Source: a virus. Taken from it: a stretch of DNA of 64,000 nt. Under the pieces are notes generated by a model, which made no database searches, was not told the origin of the DNA, and saw nothing but the letters and a program-made list of their open reading frames with translations. Location: IMG/VR virus record IMGVR_UViG_3300021140_000004, positions 1 through 64,000 of that record; one strand, given 5' to 3'. Position numbers and translations under genes: made by a program. Below, piece by piece: positions 19,829 through 29,529 of the stretch (position 1 is the first letter of the stretch; each line of letters opens with the position of its first letter).

Positions 19829-21667
19829 TTAAGAGAAGGAAACATTTTGGAAATTCTTAACACGAACCTTAATATCTTTTTGTGGGTATCTAATTTGATA
19901 CACTTGGTTAGGTTCTGCAAATATGGTATCATCTACAGGTCTGATAATTTTTAACTCAGGGTCAGCATATGCCATCGAAGTTTGTGATGATGAATACTGT
20001 GCACCAACTTTGTTTTCAACTATTATTTCAGTTACCGTAATAACACCATTTTGGTTTTGAATAATACTTTTTAATTCTGATAGATATACATTCTGACCAA
20101 GTTGTCTTACTTGAGGGTTAAAGTAATCTCCAATTTTATTAACAACATCGGTAACAATTTGACCTGAGTTTTGAGACGCGTCTAATACAACAAAAACCTC
20201 CACAGCCAAATCTATAACTTCGGCAGAACCAACAACTACATAATCATTCATCATTCGATAGTTTGATAAATAAGTTGCAACATTTTGTCGTAAAGTATTT
20301 GATACGAGTGGTGTTAATTTTCCTGAAGTATCATAAGACAATAAGTTAATTTGTATTTTGTTATTGTTTTCAGTGATTGATACTTTTGCCGGTGCACCAA
20401 ACTGACTTGGCATTGTTCTTAAAATTGCTTCGTAGTCATTTACAGTAACCGCTCTTTTTTGTGCTGCAAAGTTATATGTAACATAGTTTCTAACTTCTTC
20501 AACATTTGGCGCATTAGCACCTCCAATAGCCGCTATCGGGTTGGTACATCTTAATGAATTAATCACACTACTGTTGGTTTGTTGTGAAGGACCATTAACA
20601 AAGAATGATACCGTTCCAACTTGGTTAATAACATTAACCCCCAAGTTAGTTGCAAGTCCACCACCAACTCTATACTGAACAAATAAGGTCGTATTAGGAA
20701 CTAATGTTGAACCTAATGAAAAGTTATTTGATAAAGTTTGTAGGTTAACTGGGACACCTAAATTGGTAAAGGCATTTAATTGGTCTTGTGCTGAGGTTGT
20801 TCCACCACCAAAGGTCATCTTACAGAAACCTTCAGGTGTAAATTCAGAAATGAATTTGTTATTAGTTTGTAGATACCTACCTACTTTAATACCCGGGTCG
20901 TCTGAAACTTTAGTTGGGTCTTCGATGAAGATTCTATCTTCAGCCAAAGCATCCACCTCATACCATCTATTCGCTAAACCTAAAAATTCCGCAGCTGTTG
21001 GTGTGTTTGTATAGTTTGTACCATTTTTCAATAATACACTTGTAATACCTAAAACATTCTTATCAGGTAAGAATAATTCATAGAACGGTTTTACATCGGC
21101 AGGTCCAATAACTTTTTTGAAAACTTTTGTTAATCCATTAACAACTTGTTCTCTTTTAGTAATCGTATAGTTAATCAAGTTTCCATTAGCGTCAAAGTTT
21201 GGAATCTTGAGTCTATTAGGAAATCCTTGTGAGTTGTATGGTGAAGCGAAATCAATCTCGTATTGGTTTTCAAAAACAATACCCGCACCAAAAACTTGGG
21301 ACCCTCTGTTTAGAATACCCAAATATCTTTCATCTTCTTTGTCACCATATGCTGGTACAGTAATTGAGAAATCAACAACTGACACTGAAGGTCTTTGACC
21401 TGGAACTTTTAAACCATATGTTCTGGCAATGTTATAAATTGATGAACGTTGTTGTGCATATTGTAATACAGTTTCTTGTATGCTTCTATCAATATGGTAA
21501 TGTAGGTTATCGGCAACCGCAGCATTCAAATCTAAGAATACTGAAAATACTGACGCGTCGTTGAAATCCTGTATTAATTCAGGATAATATGTTCTAACAT
21601 AATTTTGTAACTCCAGTCTTATACTTTCGTAATCCCTTGAAGTGTATGAGATTTTATTATTTGCCAT
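19829..21667 (-). CDS. 6: Baseplate wedge protein, T4 gp6-like (baseplate J family)
   Basis: The N-terminus (ISYTSRDYESIRLELQNYVRTYYPELIQDF) and the following VFLDLNAAVADNLHYHIDR are the hallmarks of gp6 / baseplate J proteins. The C-terminal half has the conserved core (TVNDYEAILRTMPSQFG, later VNKIGDYFNPQVRQLGQ). The length is 612 aa against 660 for T4 gp6. gp6 forms the inner ring of wedges that triggers sheath contraction. It lies directly downstream of the gp25-like gene with a 6-base gap, as expected for interacting wedge components. The upstream sequence has a degenerate TATTTAA box. Confidence 0.87.
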   Translation of the reverse strand: MANNKISYTSRDYESIRLELQNYVRTYYPELIQDFNDASVFSVFLDLNAAVADNLHYHIDRSIQETVLQYAQQRSSIYNIARTYGLKVPGQRPSVSVVDFSITVPAYGDKEDERYLGILNRGSQVFGAGIVFENQYEIDFASPYNSQGFPNRLKIPNFDANGNLINYTITKREQVVNGLTKVFKKVIGPADVKPFYELFLPDKNVLGITSVLLKNGTNYTNTPTAAEFLGLANRWYEVDALAEDRIFIEDPTKVSDDPGIKVGRYLQTNNKFISEFTPEGFCKMTFGGGTTSAQDQLNAFTNLGVPVNLQTLSNNFSLGSTLVPNTTLFVQYRVGGGLATNLGVNVINQVGTVSFFVNGPSQQTNSSVINSLRCTNPIAAIGGANAPNVEEVRNYVTYNFAAQKRAVTVNDYEAILRTMPSQFGAPAKVSITENNNKIQINLLSYDTSGKLTPLVSNTLRQNVATYLSNYRMMNDYVVVGSAEVIDLAVEVFVVLDASQNSGQIVTDVVNKIGDYFNPQVRQLGQNVYLSELKSIIQNQNGVITVTEIIVENKVGAQYSSSQTSMAYADPELKIIRPVDDTIFAEPNQVYQIRYPQKDIKVRVKNFQNVSFS

Positions 21668-21673
21668 CTATTC

Positions 21674-22144
21674 TTAAATATTGATAATCACAAAATCACT
21701 TTGTGCAAATGCCGTATTATCTACTGCATAATCTATTTTAACTTTTGCGGTATATTCTGATGTTCCTTTACCAGGTACTTTATAAACGTATTCGTTAGAT
21801 TGCATTGGTAAATTTTCTCCTCGGGCATATTCAACTTCAACTGTAGGGTCCGCAGGTTCAATTGAAATATTGTTTATAATTAGGTTCGGCATAAATTGAC
21901 TAACCGCATCCCTTATGTCTGCCTCAATAGCATCAAAGGTTAAACCATCAAAAGGTTCAAAAATAAACTCATATATTCTAGTCCCAAAAGTTGGTAAGTA
22001 ATACCTTGAACCCTTTCTTGTTAGAATCAAATGCAATAAATCTGAACGTATCTGATTATACTGCGTCTCTGTCAACAAAAGGTAATCACCCTGAGTTGAG
22101 TTTTCAAAAGGGAAATTCAATCCATATGTTAAACCTTCAGCCAT
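21674..22144 (-). CDS. 25: Baseplate wedge protein, T4 gp25-like
   Basis: The 156-aa protein has the gp25/GPW family core. It has an N-terminal GLNFPF segment, then LLHLILTRKGSRYYLPTFGTR with IYEFIFEPFD following, then a beta strand with an IEPADP turn and an INI end. gp25 connects the gp6 ring to the first sheath ring in contractile injection systems. The start at 22144 is preceded by a TATTTATA box 31 bases upstream, just beyond a strong terminator that closes the nrdA unit. Confidence 0.88.
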   Translation of the reverse strand: MAEGLTYGLNFPFENSTQGDYLLLTETQYNQIRSDLLHLILTRKGSRYYLPTFGTRIYEFIFEPFDGLTFDAIEADIRDAVSQFMPNLIINNISIEPADPTVEVEYARGENLPMQSNEYVYKVPGKGTSEYTAKVKIDYAVDNTAFAQSDFVIINI

Positions 22145-22175
22145 TCTATACTAATATAAATTGTAATTATTTCTT

Positions 22176-22182
22176 ATAAATA
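22176..22182 (-). promoter_or_regulatory. TATTTAT box upstream of the gp25-like gene
   Basis: TATTTATAAG on the coding strand lies 31 bases before the ATG at 22144 and immediately beyond the nrdA terminator. The terminator-then-box order strongly suggests a new transcription start. Confidence 0.55.
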
Positions 22183-22190
22183 CCTATAAA

Positions 22191-22219
22191 ATAAAAAATC
22201 CCGACATAGTGTCGGGATT
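22191..22219 (-). terminator. Intrinsic terminator after nrdA
   Basis: A perfect 10-bp stem (aatcccgaca / tgtcgggatt) with a 3-nt loop is followed on the minus strand by six T. It lies 11 bases after the nrdA stop and closes the replication transcription unit. Confidence 0.88.
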
Positions 22220-22229
22220 AGTGTCTCGA

Positions 22230-24665
22230 TTAAGATGAACAACCAAAACATTCAAATTCACTATTCTCAGGTTTTGGTGGTAGATTCATATTCGAATAAT
22301 CTACTTTTGGTGTTTCGGGTGTCGCAACCTTTGGTTTTTGAATTTTAGAAATGTCAACCGCCAAATGTTTAGCCCCCGTAGAAATCGCCTTTGTTCTTAC
22401 ATAGTAACACAAAGTTTTCAAACCTTTCCTCCAAGAGTGGAAATGTGATGATGTGATTTTTGATAGAGTTGGGTTACCCATATAAATGTTCATTGATTGT
22501 GATTGGTCAATAAACGGACCTCTATCAGCCGCCATATCAATCAACTCTCTTTGTGAAATTTCCCAAATGGTTTTATATTTTGGAATGAGGTGTTCGATTC
22601 TCTTAACCTTTTTGTTATAACTTTTCTCCTCAGGGTCCAAGTAATTGTTAAAGTTAATGTTTTGAATAGAACCTTCGTTCAAGATAATTTCATTCTTCAA
22701 CTCTTCACACCAAATACCAATTTTTTCAAAATCACTAATAAGATACTTGTTTACAATCATAATCTCACCGCCAACAACTCTTCTATTAAAGATTGCCGAG
22801 TGAGCTGGTTCTGTCATTTCATATGAACCTGTAATCTTAGCCGAAGATGCTACAGGCATCTGAGCAGTAAACAATGAATTACAAACACCCCATTTTGCAA
22901 CATCATCCTTTAATCCGTTCCAATCCCAAAATCCTGAAAGTTCTTCTTCTTTAAGACCCCACATATCAAACTGAAATACTCCTTGTGACATTGGTGAACC
23001 TTCAAAAAACTTATATGGCTGGTACTGACCTGTTCTACACAATTCATTACTTTCACTAATAGCAGCGTAATAGATTGTTTCAAAAATATCTTTATTTAAT
23101 TGACGTGCTTCCTCTGACGTGAAAATATAATCTAACAAGTAGAATACGTCTGCCAAACCTTGAGTTCCAATTGCAATTGCTCTCTGTTCCATTCCACCTT
23201 TTCTACCTTGTTCAGTTGAATAGTTATTAATGTCAACAACTTTGTTTAGAGCTCTAACAACTTTTCTTGTTTCATCGTGAAGAAGTCTCAAATCAAACTT
23301 ACCATCTTTAATGAAATTCTTAAGAACCATAGAAGACAAGGTACAAATTGCCGTTGTGTCCTCATCAGTGTATTGGTAAATCTCATTACACAAATTAGAT
23401 TGTTTTACAACACCAATGTTTTGGTGATTTGTTTTGTTGTTTGCATTGTCTTTAGAAGACAAATATGGAACACCCGTCTCAATTTGTGACTCAACAATTT
23501 TAGACCAAATTGTTTGTGCCGATACTTTCTTACCCAAACCTAAAGCAACTGCTTTGTTGTAGTTGTCTTCATATTCTTGACCATAACATTCTTGTAATGG
23601 TTTGACACCCGCCTTTAGAATATCATTAGGACAGAACAAATACCAGTCACCATTTGTTTCAACCGCTCTCATAAAATTATCAGGAATCCAAAGAGCGGTA
23701 AATAAATCACGAGCTCTTAATTCTTCAGCACCTGTGTTCTTCTTGATTTCTAACAAATCAATAATGTCTTTGTGCCAAGGTTCAATATAAATTGCCGCGC
23801 TACCAGGTCTACGACCTTGTTGATTAAAATATCGTAATGATTCGTTAACAATCTTAAGATACTTTAATAGACCGCCTGCATATCCACCTGAAGAACTGAT
23901 ACGACTTTCTTTACTTCTAATGTTTGACATACACAAACCAATACCAGCAGCGTCTGAAGAGTATGTTGAGATGTCGTTTAACGTTCCTAACAAACCATCT
24001 CGTGAGTCGCTATTATTATAATGTAACACACAAGAAGCCAACTGAGGTGTTTTAGTTCCTGAGTTAATCATAATTGGTGTTGCTGGTGAGATTAACTGAT
24101 TTGAAAGTGAGTTGTAGTATTCAACCGCTTCTTCAAATGTTCTTGTAACCCACAATGCAACTCTCATATACATATGTTGTGGTCTTTCTACAACTTTACC
24201 TTCAGGTGTTTTCAATAGATACATTTCTTGGAGAGACCTCCAAGCAAAATAATCAAAATTGTAATCATTCTCGTGTTTAATAACATCATCAATGTTCTTA
24301 TCACCATACTTGTCAATAATCTTGATTAACGCATCATTAACCACACCACTGTTATTTAACATTCTCATAGTTTCTGAAAAACTATCAGAAGTCTCTTTGT
24401 GGTATGAAGAGATTGCAACTGAAGATGCAAGTCTTGAGTAATCGTGGTGACTACCTGTGTATGAGGCAGCAATCTCATAAACCAACTTATCAAGCTCTTT
24501 AGTTGTAATATTGCCTTCAGTTGGTACTGAAGTTATAACTTTAATGAAAATTTCATCAGAGTTTACATTGAGACCTTTAGCAGAACGTTTAATTCTTAGA
24601 TATATCTTCTGAGGATTAAACGAAGCATCGTCTCCATTTCTTTTTTGGATTTTTAGTGACATCAT
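22230..24665 (-). CDS. nrdA: Ribonucleoside-diphosphate reductase large subunit (class Ia)
   Basis: NrdA reduces ribonucleoside diphosphates to deoxynucleotides for phage DNA synthesis. An N-terminal ATP-cone-like segment (KIQKRNGDDASFNPQKIYLRI) suggests allosteric control by ATP/dATP. The catalytic region has SGTKTPQLASC (first redox Cys), SNLCNEI near residue 425 (radical Cys with its Asn and Glu) and CTLSSMVL near residue 440 (second redox Cys). The C-terminus ends ECFGCSS, giving the Cys pair that passes electrons from thioredoxin or glutaredoxin. The length of 811 aa is normal. The gene sits 16 bases after nrdB and is closed by the terminator at 22191-22219. Start ATG at 24665 or 24662. 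Confidence 0.96.
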   Translation of the reverse strand: MMSLKIQKRNGDDASFNPQKIYLRIKRSAKGLNVNSDEIFIKVITSVPTEGNITTKELDKLVYEIAASYTGSHHDYSRLASSVAISSYHKETSDSFSETMRMLNNSGVVNDALIKIIDKYGDKNIDDVIKHENDYNFDYFAWRSLQEMYLLKTPEGKVVERPQHMYMRVALWVTRTFEEAVEYYNSLSNQLISPATPIMINSGTKTPQLASCVLHYNNSDSRDGLLGTLNDISTYSSDAAGIGLCMSNIRSKESRISSSGGYAGGLLKYLKIVNESLRYFNQQGRRPGSAAIYIEPWHKDIIDLLEIKKNTGAEELRARDLFTALWIPDNFMRAVETNGDWYLFCPNDILKAGVKPLQECYGQEYEDNYNKAVALGLGKKVSAQTIWSKIVESQIETGVPYLSSKDNANNKTNHQNIGVVKQSNLCNEIYQYTDEDTTAICTLSSMVLKNFIKDGKFDLRLLHDETRKVVRALNKVVDINNYSTEQGRKGGMEQRAIAIGTQGLADVFYLLDYIFTSEEARQLNKDIFETIYYAAISESNELCRTGQYQPYKFFEGSPMSQGVFQFDMWGLKEEELSGFWDWNGLKDDVAKWGVCNSLFTAQMPVASSAKITGSYEMTEPAHSAIFNRRVVGGEIMIVNKYLISDFEKIGIWCEELKNEIILNEGSIQNINFNNYLDPEEKSYNKKVKRIEHLIPKYKTIWEISQRELIDMAADRGPFIDQSQSMNIYMGNPTLSKITSSHFHSWRKGLKTLCYYVRTKAISTGAKHLAVDISKIQKPKVATPETPKVDYSNMNLPPKPENSEFECFGCSS

Positions 24666-24681
24666 AATTCTACAAATTTAA

Positions 24682-25629
24682 TTAAAAATCGTCAGTAAAC
24701 GAAATTGTTTCATTTAATTTAGCTTTTTGGTACTCCACAGTTCGTGATTCGAAGAAGTTACCTTTTGTTTCAACAGCAATCTGTTCCATAAATTTAAAAG
24801 GTTGTTCAACATTAAACTCCTTCTTACATCCTAATTTAACCAATAAACCATCAACAACAAACTCAAGATATTGTTTCATAAGATTTGAATTCATACCAAT
24901 TAATGAAACAGGTAGTGATTCAGTAATAAACTCTTTTTCAATCTCAAGAGCCGACAATAAAATCTCTTTAATTCTTTTTTCACTTGGTTTGTTTTCTACG
25001 TGATTATTCAACAAGTGAATTGCGAAATCACAATGTAGGTTTTCGTCTTTAAAAATCAAAGCATTTGCATTACATAAACCTTGCATAATACCTCTTGATT
25101 TCAACCAAAAAATAGAACAAAATGAACCTGAAAAGAAAATACCTTCAACCGCCGCAAACGCAACAAGTCTTTCTTGGAAAGAAGCATTTTTAATCCAATT
25201 CAACGCCCAATTAGCCTTTTTCTGAACTGCAGGTAATCTATCAATAGCGTTGAAACACTCATCTTTTTCATCAGGACTTGATACGTATGTATCAATCAAT
25301 AATGAATACATTAAGGAGTGAATGTTCTCCATCATAATTTGAAAACCGTAAAAGAATTTTGCTTCAGGGTACTGAACTTCTTTAATAAAGTTTTCCGCCA
25401 AGTTTTCATTTACGATTCCATCAGAAGCCGCAAAGAACGATAAAATATTTTTAATAAAGTATTGTTCATTCTCTGAAAGGTTCTCCCAATCTCGTATATC
25501 GTTTGACAAGTCAACTTCCTCAGCAGTCCAAAAAGCTGCTTGGTGTTGTTTGTAATACTCCCAAATATCATTATACTGAATTGGGAAAATAACAAATCTG
25601 TTAGGGTTTTCTATTAATATCTTTTCCAT
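24682..25629 (-). CDS. nrdB: Ribonucleoside-diphosphate reductase small subunit (class Ia)
   Basis: NrdB houses the diiron centre and tyrosyl radical that activates NrdA. All expected ligands are visible in order: D70, E101 and H104 in the ENIH motif, E162, then E196 and H199 in DENLH. The radical Tyr is at 108, seven residues after E101, as in class Ia enzymes. The length is 315 aa, at the short end for the family. It lies 8 bases after the helicase gene and 16 bases before nrdA, so nucleotide supply and replication are in one unit. Confidence 0.96.
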   Translation of the reverse strand: MEKILIENPNRFVIFPIQYNDIWEYYKQHQAAFWTAEEVDLSNDIRDWENLSENEQYFIKNILSFFAASDGIVNENLAENFIKEVQYPEAKFFYGFQIMMENIHSLMYSLLIDTYVSSPDEKDECFNAIDRLPAVQKKANWALNWIKNASFQERLVAFAAVEGIFFSGSFCSIFWLKSRGIMQGLCNANALIFKDENLHCDFAIHLLNNHVENKPSEKRIKEILLSALEIEKEFITESLPVSLIGMNSNLMKQYLEFVVDGLLVKLGCKKEFNVEQPFKFMEQIAVETKGNFFESRTVEYQKAKLNETISFTDDF

Positions 25630-25637
25630 AATTTAAA

Positions 25638-27017
25638 TTAAGCTTGTTTTTGTTGTTCTCTTTGTTTTCTCTTGTCCAAGAGTTCTTTAACTCTGTCTTT
25701 TCTCTTTTCTTCTTGTTGTTCTTCAAATCCTAAGAATGTTGTTGAAGACTCAGTGTCAATAATAATCAATTCATTATCGAACTTACAATTTTCAAACACA
25801 ATACCGTCAGAACCAATTCTTGACTTTGTGATTGCAATTGTTGCTAATTTCATTTCTTTTTGTTGTAATGTCTTCGCAACTGATATAATCACGTGACCTA
25901 CTTGTGCCTTCTTGATTGACCCACCCATTTGGTCTGTAGTTACAACTTCAGAAGATATTGATGAACGGTTACCTTGAGTTGCGGTCCAACCAGCAATATT
26001 CATTTCGTGACACATTGCCTCAAAGTGTCTCATAACCGAACCTTCAGCCTTCCACTCATCATTTCTAAGATTGTCAGGAACAACACAGTCAATGTAATCC
26101 AAAGTAACCATATCAATCTTAGTACCATCAGCAACCATCTTACGAATTTGATTTTTAATCTGATTCATAGTCATAGTATCTGAAGGTAACTTCTTCAATA
26201 TTAGTTTGTTTGGCATTGAGTTCTGTACTTCTTGTACCTTTTCAATAACCTCATCTTTTCTTGTTGCGAGATTATCAGGTTCAATACCAGTCCAAATGGT
26301 AAAATGTTTTCTCTGAATAATTTTTGGGTTATCCTCGAAGAATATTTGAAGTACGTTGTATCCCATATTGAATGCACTGTTTGCAATTTTGGTAAGAATA
26401 GTTGTCTTACCAACACCTGTAGGTGCTAAGATAACACCAATTTCTCCTTTTGCCAAACCTCCTTTTAACAATCTGTCAATACCAGGTATTCCAATAGGAA
26501 TTGGGTGTCTAAAATCATCATTTAAGACATCATCTAAACCAGAGAAAATTTCAATGACACCAGTCTCTCTTTCACCCACTTGTAAAGCTTGTCTAACCAA
26601 ACCTTCAACTTTATCATACGATTCGAAGTCCCCCTCGTTGATAATCTTTTGGGCTTTATTCATTACCTTCTGTAACTCTTGTTGTTTACAGAATTTTAAC
26701 GCCTTTTCTTGTACAAACACAGCACCTTCAAATGGTGCCTCTTGGACTTTTTTCAAAGTATCCAAGAGGATTTTTAATACCATTTCTACTGAAGTTTCCG
26801 CCTTAGCGATTTGTTCAAGAGTTTCAAAAGATGGTGTAGACTGGTATTTGGCATAATACTCTCTAACCATCGTAATGATAAGTTTAAAGTAATTGTTATC
26901 AAAATAGGTGGGCTCTATCACATCCACAATGGACTGTGCGAATTCTTTGTCTACGATAATTTGGTTGAGTAATTGTATTTGAAACGTGTTTCCTAGATAT
27001 TCGAAATTCTTATTCAT
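25638..27017 (-). CDS. 41: Replicative DNA helicase, DnaB/T4 gp41-like
   Basis: The 459-aa protein has the DnaB/gp41 two-part form. A helical N-terminal domain of about 170 residues is followed by a RecA-fold motor. The Walker A motif APTGVGKTT lies near residues 196-206 and Walker B is MVTLDYIDCV. The motif GGSIKKAQVGHVIISVAK near 370 matches the DNA-loop region of the family. T4 gp41 is 475 aa. A TATTTATC box lies 19 bases upstream of the ATG at 27017, abutting the stop of the preceding gene. Genes nrdB and nrdA follow at once. Confidence 0.94.
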   Translation of the reverse strand: MNKNFEYLGNTFQIQLLNQIIVDKEFAQSIVDVIEPTYFDNNYFKLIITMVREYYAKYQSTPSFETLEQIAKAETSVEMVLKILLDTLKKVQEAPFEGAVFVQEKALKFCKQQELQKVMNKAQKIINEGDFESYDKVEGLVRQALQVGERETGVIEIFSGLDDVLNDDFRHPIPIGIPGIDRLLKGGLAKGEIGVILAPTGVGKTTILTKIANSAFNMGYNVLQIFFEDNPKIIQRKHFTIWTGIEPDNLATRKDEVIEKVQEVQNSMPNKLILKKLPSDTMTMNQIKNQIRKMVADGTKIDMVTLDYIDCVVPDNLRNDEWKAEGSVMRHFEAMCHEMNIAGWTATQGNRSSISSEVVTTDQMGGSIKKAQVGHVIISVAKTLQQKEMKLATIAITKSRIGSDGIVFENCKFDNELIIIDTESSTTFLGFEEQQEEKRKDRVKELLDKRKQREQQKQA

Positions 27018-27036
27018 ATAGAGCTTTAGAGTATTG

Positions 27037-27043
27037 ATAAATA
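27037..27043 (-). promoter_or_regulatory. TATTTAT box upstream of helicase-nrdB-nrdA
   Basis: TATTTATC on the coding strand lies 19 bases before the helicase ATG and directly next to the stop of the upstream gene. The box in front of replication genes shows that it is not restricted to virion genes. Confidence 0.45.
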
Positions 27044-27496
27044 TTACTTACTTAGGTCATAACCCGCGTAATTGTATGTTAAATTTTCAACGGAAAATAA
27101 TTCTGTAAAGTTACGAAGAAATTCCTTCAGGAAAGGTCTAACATCGACAGTGTAACGGATTTTTGGTGGGAAAAGTTTTCCATCAAAAATTCTGTGAAGT
27201 AATACATTGTCACCCAATTTTAAGAAAATGTTAAAGTTTTCCGCATCGTCGGTGTTTGACGTATTTAGGATTTCAGGGTCTTCAGCAATCGCATCTTGAT
27301 TGTCCATCATATACGTTACTGTTTTCATCTTCAAATCATATTGAAGGGTTTCTTGAACGTATTTTAACATCTCAAGTGTCTGTACTGAACGATGTGCACT
27401 TGGGTTATAATTACGAACATTAAAGAATCTTTGAACAACAATGTTGTCGTTCAATGTTAGGAGGAGCTCCAATTTAACTACTTGTTCTTCTTTCAT
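27044..27496 (-). CDS. Conserved-looking protein of unknown function in replication block, 150 aa
   Basis: I do not recognise this protein. It has two similar halves. The first begins KLELLLTLNDNIVVQRFFNV and the second FNIFLKLGDNVLLHRIFDGK. This suggests an internal duplication of a beta-hairpin unit of the type (L)xLxDNxxxxRxF. It lies between the flap exonuclease gene (6 bases away) and the helicase gene, so a replication accessory role (loader or clamp-related) is possible but unproven. Confidence 0.6.
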   Translation of the reverse strand: MKEEQVVKLELLLTLNDNIVVQRFFNVRNYNPSAHRSVQTLEMLKYVQETLQYDLKMKTVTYMMDNQDAIAEDPEILNTSNTDDAENFNIFLKLGDNVLLHRIFDGKLFPPKIRYTVDVRPFLKEFLRNFTELFSVENLTYNYAGYDLSK

Positions 27497-27502
27497 AAAA
27501 AA

Positions 27503-28510
27503 TTAATTAAGGGTTTGTTTGTGTTTTCTTTTTTCTTTTCTTGTTAGTTTCAATATTGGTTTGATAAAGTTTACAAATGAATCGTCATCTTTTGGAAGAT
27601 ACTTAAAGAACCCGTCATCATTCATCATCTGAATTATGTTTTTAGATGTACGACCTTCAGGGTCCAAAGACTCCTCATAAAATAACCTCACCATTTCCAT
27701 TGCATCTTCAGAAATAATTGGGTTATGTAAGTCAACGATTTGTTTGTTGGTCTTATAAAAATGTTCACCAAATTCTCCATTTTTTGTAACACCATTTAAA
27801 ATATTTTTCAATACTTTGTTGTCTTTGTTTTGTTCTTGTAAAAGTTTTGCCTTTGTTAAAATATCGTCAACAGAAACGGGTTTTTCAAGCACCTCAGGGA
27901 ACAATTTTAGAAAGGTTTTTTCACCCAAACTGTAGATACCAAATATGTTGTCAGACTTATCACCTAACATAACTTTTGAAACAAAAATATTTTCGTGAGG
28001 TATCCATTCTTTTTCCAAACGGACTTTGTCTCCTTTTTGATAAAGGTATTTTTGAATGGGTGAGTAGATGGATACCTTCTCACTCAAAAGTTGCATATAA
28101 TCTCTATCAGATGAAAAAATTGTTTTGGTCTCCGTATCAGAAATGATACAATAGTATGCAACCAAGTCATCAGCTTCGTTATTATCAATATCGATTTGTC
28201 TAACGAAACATTCTTCCAAGTATTGTTTTACTCGGTTCTTTTGGAAGTAATATGACTGAAGTTTTTCCTCAGTCATATTATTCTTCCGATTTAGTTTGTA
28301 ATCAGGATATAGTTCACGTCTTTTGACTGAGTTGTTGTTACCGTCCCAAAAAACGATGACCTTGTCGTATTCGTTTTGTTCCAACTGTTTACGTAAGGTG
28401 TTGAGGAAGTGGAATACCCCTCCAATGTGATTTCCGTCAACATAAAACTCTCTGACTCCGTGGAATCCGATTTTAAATAAGTTATCTCCATCTACTAATA
28501 ATGTTCTCAC
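27503..28510 (-). CDS. rnh: 5'-3' exonuclease / flap endonuclease (T4 RNase H-like)
   Basis: The FEN-family acidic residues are visible in order: LLVDGDNLF at the N-terminus, VIVFWDGN, then NNEADDLVAYY, SSDRDYMQLL and the helix-hairpin metal motif MLGDKSDNIFGI. T4 RNase H, of this family, removes RNA primers from lagging-strand fragments. The length of 335 aa compares with 305 in T4. The start is GTG at 28510, because no ATG lies upstream in-frame before the uvsX stop. The gene follows uvsX by 17 bases. Confidence 0.92.
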   Translation of the reverse strand: MRTLLVDGDNLFKIGFHGVREFYVDGNHIGGVFHFLNTLRKQLEQNEYDKVIVFWDGNNNSVKRRELYPDYKLNRKNNMTEEKLQSYYFQKNRVKQYLEECFVRQIDIDNNEADDLVAYYCIISDTETKTIFSSDRDYMQLLSEKVSIYSPIQKYLYQKGDKVRLEKEWIPHENIFVSKVMLGDKSDNIFGIYSLGEKTFLKLFPEVLEKPVSVDDILTKAKLLQEQNKDNKVLKNILNGVTKNGEFGEHFYKTNKQIVDLHNPIISEDAMEMVRLFYEESLDPEGRTSKNIIQMMNDDGFFKYLPKDDDSFVNFIKPILKLTRKEKRKHKQTLN

Positions 28511-28527
28511 AAATTTGGGGTTTATGG

Positions 28528-29529
28528 TTAGTCCTCTTTTTCCTCACTCAAAGTGAAATCACCGTCTGTTCCGATTACTTCTTTCCAATAATCAGAGTAT
28601 TCTTTTTTGTAACGCTCAATAGACGCTTTCTCTTCGGTAGTATCTTTTCCCGCCAAGAATCCGTGAGGTGTTACAATAATCTTACCATCTTCGTAACCCA
28701 AACCATTGATGTGATTTTTCATTACAGAAATCTTGGTACGAGAAGCAAACTTAACAGTTCTCTTGTCTTTAGTCGCTGTAATCTTAGTTGTACCAGCACC
28801 TTTTTGATTTCCAAATAAAAATACTAAAGAAGAGTTCAACCAAACAGATTCACCACCTTTAGCTTTAATTTTTGGTTGCCCAAAAGGATTATCAGGTAGT
28901 TCAACCCAAGGTTGATTTACTATAACTAAAGTATTTTCATATTTTGAATCAGATTTACGAGAACCTGAAATTCTTTGGTTAATACCCATACCAATCTTAT
29001 CAGATAAGGTTGCTGCGTTATGTTGTTTACCCCCTTTACCTTCATAAGTCATTTTAGATGGAATAGAACCAATAGAGTCCCACAAGAAACATAAACTGTA
29101 ATCCAATTCACCCTTTTCTTGTGCATCTAACAATTGATTAATATAATCAGTGATTTGTTCAATGTAATCAAAGTTATTGTTAAAGATAAAGAAACCATCC
29201 CAATCTAATTCTCCTGTCTCTGTATCGACAATCTCATCACACTGAAGACCCATAATTTTTGCGTGTTCAAAGCTCCACTTCTGTTCAGTAATAATGAACA
29301 CAGGTAGAATTTCTTTTTTCTGAGCATCAACTGCAGTCTTAATCATAGCGGTTGTTTTACCAGTGTCTGAGTGACCTAAGAACATATTGATGTGTCCAAT
29401 CGCAGGACCAGGTAAACCAACAGCATCCAAGAAGTCAGGACCACAGTCAAAAAACCTTTGGGGTTTGTATTTGGCTGAAGTAGAAAACTTCTTCTTTACT
29501 GAACTAAAATCATTTTTCTTGATTGCCAT
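28528..29529 (-). CDS. uvsX: RecA/UvsX-type recombinase
   Basis: The protein of 333 aa has a Walker A motif GHSDTGKTT at residues 52-60 and a Walker B-like segment CFLWDSIGSIP. A downstream VIVNQPW strand and a loop region with KAKGGESVWLNSS match the RecA core. UvsX carries out strand exchange for recombination-dependent replication. It is shorter than T4 UvsX (391 aa). An upstream extension to 29640 is open, but it overlaps the preceding gene. The ATG at 29529 (MAIKKNDF) gives the family N-terminus and a 20-base overlap. Confidence 0.9.
   Translation of the reverse strand: MAIKKNDFSSVKKKFSTSAKYKPQRFFDCGPDFLDAVGLPGPAIGHINMFLGHSDTGKTTAMIKTAVDAQKKEILPVFIITEQKWSFEHAKIMGLQCDEIVDTETGELDWDGFFIFNNNFDYIEQITDYINQLLDAQEKGELDYSLCFLWDSIGSIPSKMTYEGKGGKQHNAATLSDKIGMGINQRISGSRKSDSKYENTLVIVNQPWVELPDNPFGQPKIKAKGGESVWLNSSLVFLFGNQKGAGTTKITATKDKRTVKFASRTKISVMKNHINGLGYEDGKIIVTPHGFLAGKDTTEEKASIERYKKEYSDYWKEVIGTDGDFTLSEEKED

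Noticed and set aside
26356-26856. 166-codon plus-strand frame inside the helicase gene
   Set aside because: It is the shadow of a conserved helicase gene and resembles no protein I know.
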